Positions 47,942 through 56,886 are shown, counted from the first letter of the stretch. The stretch is DNA of 64,000 nucleotides from Acidimicrobiales bacterium (GCA_030743005.1 JASLTG010000006.1:59665-123664), one strand, 5' to 3'. Numbers and translations: made by a program. Notes: a model not told the origin generated them from the sequence alone.

Positions 47942-48694
47942 TCACCGACTGAAGTGTTGATTGATAGTCCGATGCCACTTGTTGCCCGGCAGACCGCTGT
48001 GTGTGGCTGCCATGCCGGTTGCGTATTTGCTAAGACGGACTGGTCGATGGCCCTGCCGCCATAACATTCGGTCAAGGGGGCCGGGACCATCAGGCGATTT
48101 GGTTTCAATCACAACACCATTTACTGATGCTTCTTTTCCGTCAACAGTTTGGCATCTCACATTCAAGTCTGCTGTCAGGCGCACTCGCGTCTCAGCATCA
48201 ACAACCGAAATGCGTTCATAAGAGGTTCGCAAAGTGGGAGTGAGAGTTTCGGCGAACCCGTCCTTGTTCAACGCATCGTTGACGAACTCTGCACCATCGG
48301 TGGTCAAACTGTGACGCGATGGTGAATCTTCGAGGAGGCGGAGTTTTCGGCTTTGTCCTCGCTGTTCGCGAAGCTTCACCTCCACCATGGACGTGTCGGT
48401 ATCTGTATAGGTACGGGTGCGTACCTTCCAACGTCGTCTTCGTCGATGAGCAGTACCACGAAATGACTCCAGATCTGCCGTATCGAAATACCACGACTCG
48501 TACGAAAATGATCTGTGTCCTCCAATCTCTAGCACCAACAGGGTTTGAGGCAGCACGGCGAAGAAGCTCTCCGCTTCCTGGTTGTCGACTACATATTTCC
48601 TGTCGAAGCGTTGATCGAGGGGCGCTAAGTCTTCGATGCCTTCAAGATCGATCGAGGGAAAGGGTGCGGCGAGAGACTCGAACGAAACGGTCAT
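47942..48694 (-). CDS. VTC-domain protein (polyphosphate polymerase-like)
   Basis: 250 residues matching the VTC domain, a tunnel fold that in yeast Vtc4 makes polyphosphate from ATP. Landmarks: QRFDRKYVVDN with the Lys of the tunnel, SYESWYFDTADLESF, RRRRRWKVRTRTYTDTD, SMVEVKLREQRGQSRK (Lys/Arg) and IETKSPDGPGPLDRMLWRQG, then RLSKYATGMA. No SPX or membrane part is fused. Its start overlaps DUF4956 by four bases. With CotH it forms a module widely repeated in bacteria; the product made here is inferred. Confidence 0.83.
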   Translation of the reverse strand: MTVSFESLAAPFPSIDLEGIEDLAPLDQRFDRKYVVDNQEAESFFAVLPQTLLVLEIGGHRSFSYESWYFDTADLESFRGTAHRRRRRWKVRTRTYTDTDTSMVEVKLREQRGQSRKLRLLEDSPSRHSLTTDGAEFVNDALNKDGFAETLTPTLRTSYERISVVDAETRVRLTADLNVRCQTVDGKEASVNGVVIETKSPDGPGPLDRMLWRQGHRPVRLSKYATGMAATHSGLPGNKWHRTINQHFSR

Positions 48695-49248
48695 ATCTTC
48701 AGGCGATAATGGACGTCGACGTTAGTGCTGTCATTGACCAGGTCGACTCGACGGACGGTCACTCGTCGTACCGACACCACATCTGCTCCACCCAGCAGAG
48801 CTTCCAAGATGTTAATTAACTCGGTTTCGTCTGTATAGGCCCGGTCAAGGATCACATTTTGGTGACGATGTCCTCGAAGCAGTGCCTGGTGATCACCAAG
48901 CCACAGCGCAAACAGCACAGCTGCCATCAAAGCTGGGGAAACCCATTCGGGTTCGATCTCAACGCCGCCCAATAGTCCTATGGCCAGCGAACTGAAGTAG
49001 TACGCGATTTCTTGTTGACCTAACTCCGAAGATCGTAAACGGATGATGGACAGCACCCCGAATAGTCCTAAACCCAACCCCAGGTTTACTTCGACCTTGG
49101 TAAAGGTGGTGGCGATCGCCAGGACCGCTACGTTGACACCGAGGAGAGCCACGACCATGTCGCGTCTTCGATTGCGGGGAAAGTACAACCCAAAGACCAA
49201 CAAAAGCACCGCTATAAGATCCGCTGCAATCAACAATGCTCGACTCAT
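48691..49248 (-). CDS. DUF4956-family membrane protein
   Basis: 185 residues with four hydrophobic helices (LLIAADLIAVLLLVFGLYF, DMVVALLGVNVAVLAIATTF, FGVLSIIRLRSSELGQQEIA with the family Arg-Ser-Ser-Glu motif, and two after) and a small cytoplasmic C-terminal domain with NILEALLGGADVVSV. The family is usually encoded beside VTC-domain and CotH genes. Probably the membrane partner of the VTC protein. Confidence 0.83.
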   Translation of the reverse strand: MSRALLIAADLIAVLLLVFGLYFPRNRRRDMVVALLGVNVAVLAIATTFTKVEVNLGLGLGLFGVLSIIRLRSSELGQQEIAYYFSSLAIGLLGGVEIEPEWVSPALMAAVLFALWLGDHQALLRGHRHQNVILDRAYTDETELINILEALLGGADVVSVRRVTVRRVDLVNDSTNVDVHYRLKI

Positions 49249-49326
49249 CCGACCAACCTCTCAACGTGAGCAGCCAACCTATTGTTCACCCTAAACCCTG
49301 AACTTCAAGTGATAGTTGCGATTGGA

Positions 49327-50760
49327 TTAACCCTTGTTTCGAGCTACTTCGAGCGCTGAACTCAAATTTGAAAGAGCAAGGTTCCATTTCTCCACAGGTA
49401 ACGCGTCTTGGTGAGTTGATGCGGCTTCTACAGTGGCGTCACGAATTTGCTCGGCCCACTGATCAAGGGTGGTACGCGTGCTTTCTTCTGAGAAGGGGCC
49501 AGCCAGAAATGCGGCCCGCGCCTGATCATGCTCTGTGACGAAGGTCGCCCAGGCACCTGTTAAGCGATCGCACGCCGCCGATCTTTGAGGAATTCGCCAT
49601 GCACCGTAGGGAAAGGGAAGGCAGTCGTTACTCGTCTTGCCCCACTCGTCAGCAATTGCGGTTACGGGGCTGACATCGGAGACGATGTTTTGGAAGGAGT
49701 TGTCAAGGTCCCAGGGGATCAGGTGAAGTTGCCCGCTAGTGGGCTCTTCATACCAATAGAAATTATGGTTGTTGCAGCCATCGAAGCAGTACCAGTGCAA
49801 TGGGCCGTCGTCGTTTCGGATAGCTCGGTCCACAACGGCCCAGCGCATTACTTCGACAATGTCAGTCCATTTTGCGGCGACGTCAGGTAGCTCGTTCTTT
49901 TCCGCGGCTGCTAATTCTTTGGAGAATGTGCGGATATGAGTGACGGTGACGTCATCTTCTTCGTTCGTTTTTAAGGCCTGTCGGAATTCAGATCGTTCGC
50001 GGGCCTTACCGTCTTCATCTAACGGCCACACTTCTTTGTATAGATTTCCGTCTCCATCATCGAAAAGTCGGTCTACGAACCTTCCGTCGATCTGTTCAAC
50101 GAACGCATATAGACCAACAAATTTTCCGTTGATATTCAGGCGGGCGTGGGTGGCTCGGGGAGCGGGGACTCCCATCTCTCGGAAGAGCCAGTATCCCAGT
50201 CGCTCATGCATTTGCGTCGGATCAAGATTCATGGAGTGGAATTGCAGTTTCTTAACTCCCCAGAAGGTTTGTGAGTTGTCGTTCCAGTTGATCTTGATCT
50301 TCACGGAAAGTTTGGTGCAGGTCTTTGCTCCGTCCGGTTCGAAAAGATTTTCACCTGTGAGGCATCCAGCCCAAGCACCAATCGATCCCTTGTAGCGGAC
50401 GCCGATGGGAGTGACAGTTTCACCTTCGAAGGTCAGGCTGCCTTCGACGTATACCTCTTCGCTCGGATCACGGTCTATCTCTGCAAGAGCATCTTCGGAA
50501 ATGGTGAGTTCGAAGGTATGAAGCATTTGTTGGTCGTAGAGATAGTCAGATGATCCGGTCTCCCATTTAGGAGACGTGGGAGTGGTAATGGTCGTCGTGG
50601 CTGTCGAGGCTGTGGCTGCAGTCGTGGTCGTCGTGTCCACTTCGGGGGGCTGGACTTGTGTAGTCGTTCCCTCGACTGTGTCGAGGTCTATCTCCTTGGG
50701 ATCTGCGCATCCCGCGACCAATACGATCGAGACCACGAACACCCACTGCCAGCGCACCAT
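49327..50760 (-). CDS. CotH kinase-family lipoprotein
   Basis: 477 residues from the ATG at 50760 (MVRWQWVFVVSIVLVAGC, a lipobox). A Thr-rich linker follows, then the CotH domain: VRYKGSIGAWAGCL, KLQFHSMNLDPTQMHERLGY, ARLNINGKFVGLYAFVEQID (beta-strand with Glu), GNLYKEVWP, and the metal/ATP-type motif LIPWDLDNSFQ. CotH-type proteins in Bacillus phosphorylate spore-coat proteins; others have unknown targets. Placed outside the cell by the lipoprotein signal, so its ATP source is unclear. Upstream of DUF4956-VTC by 78 bases. Confidence 0.85.
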   Translation of the reverse strand: MVRWQWVFVVSIVLVAGCADPKEIDLDTVEGTTTQVQPPEVDTTTTTAATASTATTTITTPTSPKWETGSSDYLYDQQMLHTFELTISEDALAEIDRDPSEEVYVEGSLTFEGETVTPIGVRYKGSIGAWAGCLTGENLFEPDGAKTCTKLSVKIKINWNDNSQTFWGVKKLQFHSMNLDPTQMHERLGYWLFREMGVPAPRATHARLNINGKFVGLYAFVEQIDGRFVDRLFDDGDGNLYKEVWPLDEDGKARERSEFRQALKTNEEDDVTVTHIRTFSKELAAAEKNELPDVAAKWTDIVEVMRWAVVDRAIRNDDGPLHWYCFDGCNNHNFYWYEEPTSGQLHLIPWDLDNSFQNIVSDVSPVTAIADEWGKTSNDCLPFPYGAWRIPQRSAACDRLTGAWATFVTEHDQARAAFLAGPFSEESTRTTLDQWAEQIRDATVEAASTHQDALPVEKWNLALSNLSSALEVARNKG

Positions 50761-50881
50761 TCCAGTTTTACAAGAAATTGTGTCGATTGGGCTCACACCT
50801 CCTTCAGGTGACCTTCCCAGTGGTGAGACCGGAGCTCCTCTTGAGGACCTTGCCTGTGGGGTTCCGAGGTAGCTCAGATAC

Positions 50882-51796
50882 CTAACCGCCTCGGATCTCG
50901 CCAGAGCGTTTGGGTGCTCGTTGCACCCGTGACGCGGGCATCCATCTGGGACCTGCAGTCGTATTAATCCTGTCCAAAAAGGCTTCGTGATAGGGCTCGA
51001 CTAATTCACAAAACCGAACTGTTTCCTCTTCGCCAACCGCCTGCCATGCCGGTGCTGTCAGTGCATTGGTTCTGTCTTCAAGCTCCACCCGGAACTTTCG
51101 ACCTGTTTCGTTGATTGTCCCATTTGAAGCCAACCCTTTGGCCTCTAAACGAGCCCAGCCAGATGCAATTGCCTCATCACCGTTACCTCTACTACGAGCA
51201 ATCCATTCTTCATCGCCATACTCCTCTAAGTCCACCATCACCGAATGCAGTAGCCCGACTTCCACATCATCTAGGTTCTCGCTTGCACATAAGGCCCAGT
51301 GATTGTCACCTCGCAGTTCACGTAAACAGTTCATCGCTAGCCAAGCCGAAAGCGCGGTGTCGTCGTCAGGTGGTCGAGGTTGAGCACGGTGCGCAACAAA
51401 CATTGGTCGCGCTCCATGATGCATGGCGTCAACCCCGTGCCACATTGCTGGAGCAAATGAACCAAGTTTTTCGGACAAACCGGGCGCTATTTCATCTAAC
51501 CCGGGGACGACCGCTGCGTCTCGAACTGCGAGGATAGATTCACAATCAGTTACATCTTGATATGCCTCCATCACGGCGACAATTATTACTGGGTTGATCG
51601 AATAAGTAGCAGCCGCGGCCACCGATGGCGATACATCTCCAAGAGCAGCGAGACGCCAAGCTACGACCCACCCCATCCCATTAGGGACACCCAGAGACGC
51701 ATAGCCAGAGATGGCGCGTTGATCCCACATCATCCACCCAACTAAGTCATGACAGGCCAAGCTGCTTCGCCATGACAAATTATCCCAATGCTCCAT
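50882..51796 (-). CDS. SCO6745-family protein
   Basis: 304 residues, mostly helical, soluble. Matches the SCO6745 family of actinobacteria by pattern: WHGVDAMHHGARPMFVAHRA, LAMNCLRELRGDNHWAL, then DEEWIARSRGNG and ARLEAKGLASNGTINETGRK and ALTAPAWQAVGEEETVRFCEL, the last part having a winged-helix look. Function unknown in the family. The window has no clear neighbour relation for it: 85 bases downstream lies the CotH gene, 104 bases upstream a small membrane gene. Confidence 0.78.
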   Translation of the reverse strand: MEHWDNLSWRSSLACHDLVGWMMWDQRAISGYASLGVPNGMGWVVAWRLAALGDVSPSVAAAATYSINPVIIVAVMEAYQDVTDCESILAVRDAAVVPGLDEIAPGLSEKLGSFAPAMWHGVDAMHHGARPMFVAHRAQPRPPDDDTALSAWLAMNCLRELRGDNHWALCASENLDDVEVGLLHSVMVDLEEYGDEEWIARSRGNGDEAIASGWARLEAKGLASNGTINETGRKFRVELEDRTNALTAPAWQAVGEEETVRFCELVEPYHEAFLDRINTTAGPRWMPASRVQRAPKRSGEIRGG

Positions 51797-51856
51797 AGCT
51801 CAAACTTAACCGCGGCAATGTCAGCAGCTAGATCGTCAAGCCGGCCGGATGGCCAA

Positions 51857-51876
51857 CAACAATTACCGAATTGTTG
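51857..51876 (-). repeat. inverted repeat between small membrane gene and SCO6745 gene
   Basis: Perfect eight-base arms CAACAATT (51857-51864) and AATTGTTG (51869-51876) with a four-base spacer. It lies downstream of the minus-strand small membrane gene, before the start of the next gene. It is AT-rich and not followed by a T tract, so an operator is as likely as a terminator. Confidence 0.4.
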
Positions 51877-51900
51877 AGATTGTCCAAAAAGAACGGTGAT

Positions 51901-52107
51901 TTACCCGATAAGTGTTGCAAGAGCCCATATCGAAGCTAATAATCCGACGACAACCATCAAGAGACTGCGCCCTATCGGTGCCCGCCTTAGTTCATTGTCG
52001 CTACGCGGCTCAGCTTGAGGTTTCACCATCGCTAATCCGTTACCTACGAAGAGCGCGGCTCCAAGGGCAAGCATCAGGAATGGGATCAAATCAGGGCCTA
52101 GGAACAT
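51901..52107 (-). CDS. small two-helix membrane protein, unknown
   Basis: 68 residues. One hydrophobic helix (LIPFLMLALGAALFVGNGLAM) and a second (SLLMVVVGLLASIWALATLIG) are linked by a charged loop (PQAEPRSDNELRRAP). Starts 13 bases after dnaB on the same strand, so it is probably translated in the same message. I do not recognise a family. Confidence 0.6.
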   Translation of the reverse strand: MFLGPDLIPFLMLALGAALFVGNGLAMVKPQAEPRSDNELRRAPIGRSLLMVVVGLLASIWALATLIG

Positions 52108-52120
52108 CTACTGCCAGATC

Positions 52121-53494
52121 TTACGCCGGGTCTTGATGGCGGCTCATGTTTGCAAATCTCGTGTAATTACTCAGCCACGCAAGCCGAACGGTCCCTGTGG
52201 GGCCATTGCGATGCTTGGCAACAATCACTTCAGCAGAACCTATGTCAGGAGATTCGGGGTTGTATACCTCGTCGCGGTAGATAAAAGCCACCACGTCTGC
52301 GTCTTGCTCTATAGATCCAGACTCTCGTAGATCAGCCAACATGGGTCGTTTGTCTGTCCGCGACTCCAAGGCACGACTGAGTTGGGACAAGGCGACAATC
52401 GGGGTATCGAGCTCTCGGGCGAGAATCTTGAGACCACGAGACATCTCTGAAACTTCCACCTGACGGTTCTCTGCGGTTCCCCTGCCACTCATTAACTGCA
52501 GATAATCAACAACGATGAGACCGAGGTCGCCTAGTCGACTCTTGAGGCGTCTTGCTTTCGCCCGTATTTCCATCACTGTCAAATTTGGGTTGTCGTCAAT
52601 CCATATTGGCGCTTCTCCCAATTTGCCGACTGCGCGAGTGATCTTTGGCCAATCGTCCTCGGCAAGATTTCCACTACGCATTCGTTGCGAATCGACCCTG
52701 GCATCTGAGCACAACATCCGCTGCGTCAGTTCAAGGTGGCCCATCTCAAGTGAGAAGAACAGGACCGGTCGTTGAGCCTCTAAAGCAGCATTAGCTGCCA
52801 TTCCCAAACCGAAGGCGGTCTTACCCATTGAAGGGCGCGCTCCCACGATTACCAAGTTGCTTGGTTGGAGCCCTGAGAGAAGTTCGTCAAAATCCAAATA
52901 ACCCGTTGGGAGCCCGGTAATGGCATCTCCCTTTTCGTAAAGTTCTTCCAGTCGGTCGAGGTTTGCATCAAGCAATTCCCGAATTGGTTTGGTGCTATCA
53001 ATCACTCGACGTTCCGCTATCTGAAACATCATCGCTTCCGCTTCATCAACGGTTTTCACTACATCTTCAGGATGGCTATACCCCAACTCGACGATGTCTC
53101 CTGCTACACCAATGAGTCGACGGAGTAAGGCATGTTCTTCAACGATGGTTGCGTAACGAGCGGCGTTCGAAGCCGCGGGAGTGGCCATCTGTAATTCAAG
53201 TAATCGCTGAGGTCCGCCGACTTGTTCCAAAAGATTTGCTCGTGTGAGCTCTTCGGCGACAGTGACTGGGTCAGCTGGTTCTCCTGCACCGTACAAAGAT
53301 GCGATGGCATCAAAAATGTAACCGTGGGCTGGAACATAGAACTGGTCACCGTTGAGGGTTTCAACCGCAGGGCCAATCGCATCGCGAGATAGCAGCATCG
53401 CTCCAAGAAGCGATGCCTCGGCATCAACGTTGTGTGGTGGCACGCGCGTATTTGAGTTTGATGGCGGTGGGGTGAAAGCGGGGTCGTTACTCAT
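52121..53494 (-). CDS. dnaB: replicative DNA helicase
   Basis: 457 residues from the ATG at 53494 (MSNDPAFTPPPSN), which has GGAAAG about nine bases before it; longer starts reach into the palindrome upstream and are less likely. N-terminal domain: VPPHNVDAEASLLGAMLLSR. C-terminal RecA-like domain: GLPTGYLDFDELLSGLQPSN, VIVGARPSMGKTAFGLGMA (Walker A), VLFFSLEMGHLELTQRML, GLIVVDYLQLMSGRG (Walker B) and MLADLRESGSIEQDADVV. No intein insertion is present, unlike some actinobacterial dnaB genes. It unwinds DNA at the fork. Confidence 0.96.
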   Translation of the reverse strand: MSNDPAFTPPPSNSNTRVPPHNVDAEASLLGAMLLSRDAIGPAVETLNGDQFYVPAHGYIFDAIASLYGAGEPADPVTVAEELTRANLLEQVGGPQRLLELQMATPAASNAARYATIVEEHALLRRLIGVAGDIVELGYSHPEDVVKTVDEAEAMMFQIAERRVIDSTKPIRELLDANLDRLEELYEKGDAITGLPTGYLDFDELLSGLQPSNLVIVGARPSMGKTAFGLGMAANAALEAQRPVLFFSLEMGHLELTQRMLCSDARVDSQRMRSGNLAEDDWPKITRAVGKLGEAPIWIDDNPNLTVMEIRAKARRLKSRLGDLGLIVVDYLQLMSGRGTAENRQVEVSEMSRGLKILARELDTPIVALSQLSRALESRTDKRPMLADLRESGSIEQDADVVAFIYRDEVYNPESPDIGSAEVIVAKHRNGPTGTVRLAWLSNYTRFANMSRHQDPA

Positions 53495-53563
53495 TGGCTT
53501 TAGCTTTCCAGATATCTCATGTGTAGAACTAGGGGCAGACATTGGGGATTTAGGACCCTTTTT

Positions 53564-53592
53564 CTGTGGATAACCGGTGAAGTTATCCACAG
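53564..53592. promoter_or_regulatory. palindromic pair of DnaA boxes upstream of dnaB
   Basis: A perfect inverted repeat with 11-base arms: CTGTGGATAAC (53564-53574), seven-base spacer, GTTATCCACAG (53582-53592). Each arm contains the DnaA consensus TTATCCACA or its complement, exact in both, head to head. It lies 70 bases before the dnaB start codon, within its promoter region. DnaA bound here could control dnaB. Only two boxes are present, so this is not a full origin. Confidence 0.75.
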
Positions 53593-53688
53593 AACATGAC
53601 GGATGTGTGACAAACCACCCCTTGTGGCCTAAAACTCGTCTCTACGGCAAAATTCGCGCGAGCAGTGAACTTGCTTGGGAAGTTTGCT

Positions 53689-54936
53689 TTATGACGCAAC
53701 GCGACGAGCGCATTGCTGAGCATCATCGTGGTCTAGGTAACGTTCCGGAATAGGGATTCCGAACACTTCAGCAGCGTTCAACCCAAGAATTCTCGCCCGG
53801 TTAGCGTCATCTAATTCGCCCATGGTTCGTTCGATTGCTTCAGCTGAATGCGGCCATGAACCTTCGTGATGGGGATAATCATTCGCCCACATGAAATTCG
53901 CGACTAAGTCGTGACTGATCGCAAGATCAAGACCTGCTGCGTCTTCCTGGAAAGTAGCGAATCCCTGTCGCTTGAAATATTCGCTCGGAAGCAAGTCAAG
54001 TTTCGGCCTCACCGCCCAATGATGTTTTATATAAGCCTCGTCCATAGCCTGTAAAGCCCACGGAACCCAGCCGATGCCAGCTTCAACACTGCCAAACTTC
54101 AAATTCGGGAATTGTTCTGCAACCCCTGAGGCACAAAGGTTTGCTATGGGTTCAATATTTTGGGCAAGCGCATGCACTGCATAATTGATTACAGCTCCCC
54201 CTCGGCTACGCGCCGTTCGGGGGTCTCGTCCTGTGGAAATATGGAAAGTGACTGGCAAGTCGACTTCTGAAATCGCCGCCCATAGGGGATCAAACTCGCG
54301 AAGGTTGTAATTAAGGTCTTCGTGATTAGGTGGTCCAAAAACGGGTTTCGCCGGAAGTTGGAGGCCCTTAAAACCCAAGTCAGCACAACGTTGGATTTCC
54401 GCTATCGCGTCATCGAGGGCAGCAGGCGCAATGCACGCCATGGGGATCAACTGATCATTGTGGGGACCAAACATCTCCCAGGCCCAGTCGTTGAATACAC
54501 GACACATGGCGTGGCTGAAGTCAGCGTCAGCGGTAGCCCACATCGTTAGACCCTTATTAGGGAAGATAATTTCAGCGTCAGTCCCATCCGCTTCAAGGTC
54601 TGCAAGGCGTCCTTCTATGGTGTAACCAGCCCTGTTGCGAAGGAGGTCTTGCCCTTCAAATTCAATGGTGTTGAGTTTTAGAGGATTTCGAAAACCTTCG
54701 GTCTTTTGAAACTTTTCACCTTTAGCCCCGACGATGACTCCCGGCAAACGTTCTTTATATTTCTCATCAATTCGAGTGGACCAAAGATCCTTGGGTTCCT
54801 GAGCATGCCCATCGGTGGACACCATGAAGTATTTGTTCGCAGCACTAGGGCGCGGCGATCGTTCCCAACCCGACGACCCTGGACTGGAAAGGCGCCACTC
54901 ATTGTTCGAATCTGGTGCAGGAATAACAGTCGTCAT
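53689..54936 (-). CDS. amidohydrolase-family (TIM-barrel) protein
   Basis: 415 residues of the amidohydrolase 2 group (ACMSD-like decarboxylases and hydratases). Motifs: YFMVSTDGHAQEPKDLW (a DGHxxE variant of the metal motif), FKGLQLPAKPVFGPPNHED, LPVTFHISTGRDPRTARSRG, SVEAGIGWVPWALQAMDEAY and NFMWANDYPHHEGSWPHS with the metal-site Asp and His. Substrate unknown; many actinobacterial members act on aromatic or polyketide-derived acids. It is inserted between dnaB and rplI. Confidence 0.85.
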   Translation of the reverse strand: MTTVIPAPDSNNEWRLSSPGSSGWERSPRPSAANKYFMVSTDGHAQEPKDLWSTRIDEKYKERLPGVIVGAKGEKFQKTEGFRNPLKLNTIEFEGQDLLRNRAGYTIEGRLADLEADGTDAEIIFPNKGLTMWATADADFSHAMCRVFNDWAWEMFGPHNDQLIPMACIAPAALDDAIAEIQRCADLGFKGLQLPAKPVFGPPNHEDLNYNLREFDPLWAAISEVDLPVTFHISTGRDPRTARSRGGAVINYAVHALAQNIEPIANLCASGVAEQFPNLKFGSVEAGIGWVPWALQAMDEAYIKHHWAVRPKLDLLPSEYFKRQGFATFQEDAAGLDLAISHDLVANFMWANDYPHHEGSWPHSAEAIERTMGELDDANRARILGLNAAEVFGIPIPERYLDHDDAQQCARRVAS

Positions 54937-54997
54937 AGTTTTATTCTCCCTCTACAGCATCGCGCATCTAGCAAGCGGATGTTCAGCCCAACATCAT

Positions 54998-55915
54998 TTA
55001 CTTAGCCGCTTGGGCGTTCAGGTACATGGAATAAAGGCTTGTCGTTGCACATATGTATAGACGGTTTCTCTTCAGCCCCCCGAATTCCACATTCGCGACC
55101 ACCTCAGGGATTCGTATTTTCCCTATCAACACGCCATCAGGTGAATAGCAATGGACCCCATCTCCAGCTGAAGTCCATATATTCCCATTCAAATCAACAC
55201 GGAACCCATCAAAAACCCCAGAAGTACAGGTCGCGAAAGTTGTGTAAGTGCCGTCCAAACTCACGCCGTCGCTAGACACTGGATACGCCCTGATATCTGG
55301 AGGGCATTCCATCCCTACGTGGGAGATACCTGTGTCCGCAACATAGAGCAGTTCTTCGTCCGGTGAAAACGCCAGTCCGTTGGGTCGAACCATGTCTTGG
55401 ATGATCGCCTCTAGGTCGCCATCGGTGCTGTACCGATACACATACGATGCCCCAATTTCTGATTCTGCACTGTCCCCTTCATAATCACTGTCAATCCCAT
55501 AGGTGGGGTCGGTGAACCAGATACTTCCATCTGATTTGACTACAACGTCATTCGGTGAGTTGAGCTTCTTCTCCTCGTAACAGTCGACGAGCACTTCTCT
55601 TAAACCATCATGCCCAATTCGACTGACAGCGCGACCTCGATGTTCTGCTGTGACTATTCGTCCCTCATCATCAAGGCAGTGGCCATTGGCGTTGAAAGCT
55701 GGATTTTCAAAGACGTCGACGTTTCCGGTTCTTTCGTCATACCGCAACGTTCGATCGTTGGGAATGTCAGAGAACACAAGATGTTGCGCGCTTGGAACAT
55801 AAACCGGTCCTTCCGCCCATCTCGCCCCAGACCAAAGGTGTTCGATATGGGCGTTGTGGATCACGAGCCGATAAAACCTAGAATCCAGGACCTCAATAGC
55901 TTCATCGAGAGCCAT
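54998..55915 (-). CDS. SMP-30/gluconolactonase-family protein
   Basis: 305-residue six-bladed beta-propeller lactonase. Motifs: WSGARWAEGPVYVPSAQHLV (metal Glu), SDIPNDRTLRYDERTG, NGHCLDDEGRIVTAEH, LNSPNDVVVKSDGSIWFTDP (Asn-Asp metal motif) and RPNGLAFSPDEELLYVADTG. Hydrolyses sugar or other lactones. It is 61 bases upstream of the amidohydrolase on the same strand, so the two may be one catabolic unit. No signal peptide. Confidence 0.87.
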   Translation of the reverse strand: MALDEAIEVLDSRFYRLVIHNAHIEHLWSGARWAEGPVYVPSAQHLVFSDIPNDRTLRYDERTGNVDVFENPAFNANGHCLDDEGRIVTAEHRGRAVSRIGHDGLREVLVDCYEEKKLNSPNDVVVKSDGSIWFTDPTYGIDSDYEGDSAESEIGASYVYRYSTDGDLEAIIQDMVRPNGLAFSPDEELLYVADTGISHVGMECPPDIRAYPVSSDGVSLDGTYTTFATCTSGVFDGFRVDLNGNIWTSAGDGVHCYSPDGVLIGKIRIPEVVANVEFGGLKRNRLYICATTSLYSMYLNAQAAK

Positions 55916-55960
55916 GGTTTCCTCTCACGCAGTAATTCTGTTTATCCAGTTATTCAAATT

Positions 55961-56410
55961 TCAGTCAACTGGACTGACTTCGACGGTTATTTGGATTCGC
56001 ACACCTGAGTGCAGTCGCATATCGACTTGGTGAGTACCGATAGTACGAATTGGTTCTTCCAGCGACATATCTCTGCGATCCAGCGCTATCCCAGTCTGTG
56101 CTTGCACTGCCTCTGCTATTTCACTTGTGGTGACAGAGCCGTAAAGCTGCTCGTCTTGGCCTACACGAGCTTGGATCGCAATAGTTTGAGCCTGAAGTTG
56201 CTGACCTAACTCTTCCGCGCCTTCGCGCTCTTTCACGTCGCGTAGCTCTTGGGAGCGTTGCATGGCTTCTGCCTGGTTCGCTGCTCCTTGGGTAGCTCTC
56301 ATAGCAAGTCCCTTGGGCATAAGGAAGTTCTGCGCGTAACCATTCGCGACATCAACTACGTCGCCAGTGTTACCTACCCCTTCAACATTTGATCGGAGGA
56401 TTACTTTCAT
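55961..56410 (-). CDS. rplI: 50S ribosomal protein L9
   Basis: 149 residues, normal length. Signature: [20 protein letters not shown] and [20 protein letters not shown], long connecting helix ([19 protein letters not shown]), then the C-terminal domain ([37 protein letters not shown]). Its start overlaps rpsR by four bases. Confidence 0.97.
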   Translation of the reverse strand: MKVILRSNVEGVGNTGDVVDVANGYAQNFLMPKGLAMRATQGAANQAEAMQRSQELRDVKEREGAEELGQQLQAQTIAIQARVGQDEQLYGSVTTSEIAEAVQAQTGIALDRRDMSLEEPIRTIGTHQVDMRLHSGVRIQITVEVSPVD

Positions 56411-56886
56411 TCGTTAACGACCTCCTCCATTGTTTCTTCAACTATTTCACTAGTTTCGTCCGATGCCATCTCCACAAAATCCTCAGCTGGTGTTTCTGGC
56501 ATGACGACGTCATCCATATCCTCGTCAGACATGTTCTCTGAGCGTGAATCATCTCGCATGTTGTCTGAGCGTGAATCATCTCGGTCGGGACGGCCTCGGC
56601 GGCGATCACCTTTTCGCTGAGTTACCACTCGTTGGTGGTAAGGGATCAACGCCAATTCGCGAGCAAGTTTTATGGCTTTCGCTACTTGACGTTGCTGATA
56701 CCGATTGTTACCAGATACTCGTTGTCCCCGAATCTTTGCCCGATCCGAAATGAACGCCCTCAATAGATTGACGTCCTTGTAATCGACGTATTCGATCTTG
56801 TCTTTGACAATCGGACTGACCTTCTTTTTTCGAGGTTTCCTCATGTCTTTTGCGCTCATACGCGGTGGTTTTTTCTTACCCGCCAT
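56407..56886 (-). CDS. rpsR: 30S ribosomal protein S18 with long acidic C-terminal extension
   Basis: 159 residues, about twice the usual S18 length. The core is at about 25-93 ([49 protein letters not shown]). No cysteine occurs, so it is the zinc-free form. After residue 93 there is a basic hinge, then about 60 residues that are acidic and Met/Ser/Asp-rich, ending ETMEEVVNE. The tail contains a 9-residue tandem repeat encoded by a 27-base duplication (56530-56583). The frame is intact, and rplI begins inside its last codons, which supports the tail as real. Confidence 0.93.
   Translation of the reverse strand: MAGKKKPPRMSAKDMRKPRKKKVSPIVKDKIEYVDYKDVNLLRAFISDRAKIRGQRVSGNNRYQQRQVAKAIKLARELALIPYHQRVVTQRKGDRRRGRPDRDDSRSDNMRDDSRSENMSDEDMDDVVMPETPAEDFVEMASDETSEIVEETMEEVVNE
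56530..56583. repeat. 27-base tandem duplication inside rpsR
   Basis: Two adjacent 27-base copies, 56530-56556 and 56557-56583, differ at one base (C to G at the seventh position), so they look recent. On the minus strand each encodes nine residues, RDDSRSDNM and RDDSRSENM, so the duplication keeps the frame and lengthens the acidic S18 tail. Confidence 0.9.

Noticed and set aside
53564..53592. Replication origin at the DnaA-box palindrome
   Set aside because: Only two boxes, no AT-rich cluster, no dnaA or dnaN next to it; treated as a regulatory site.
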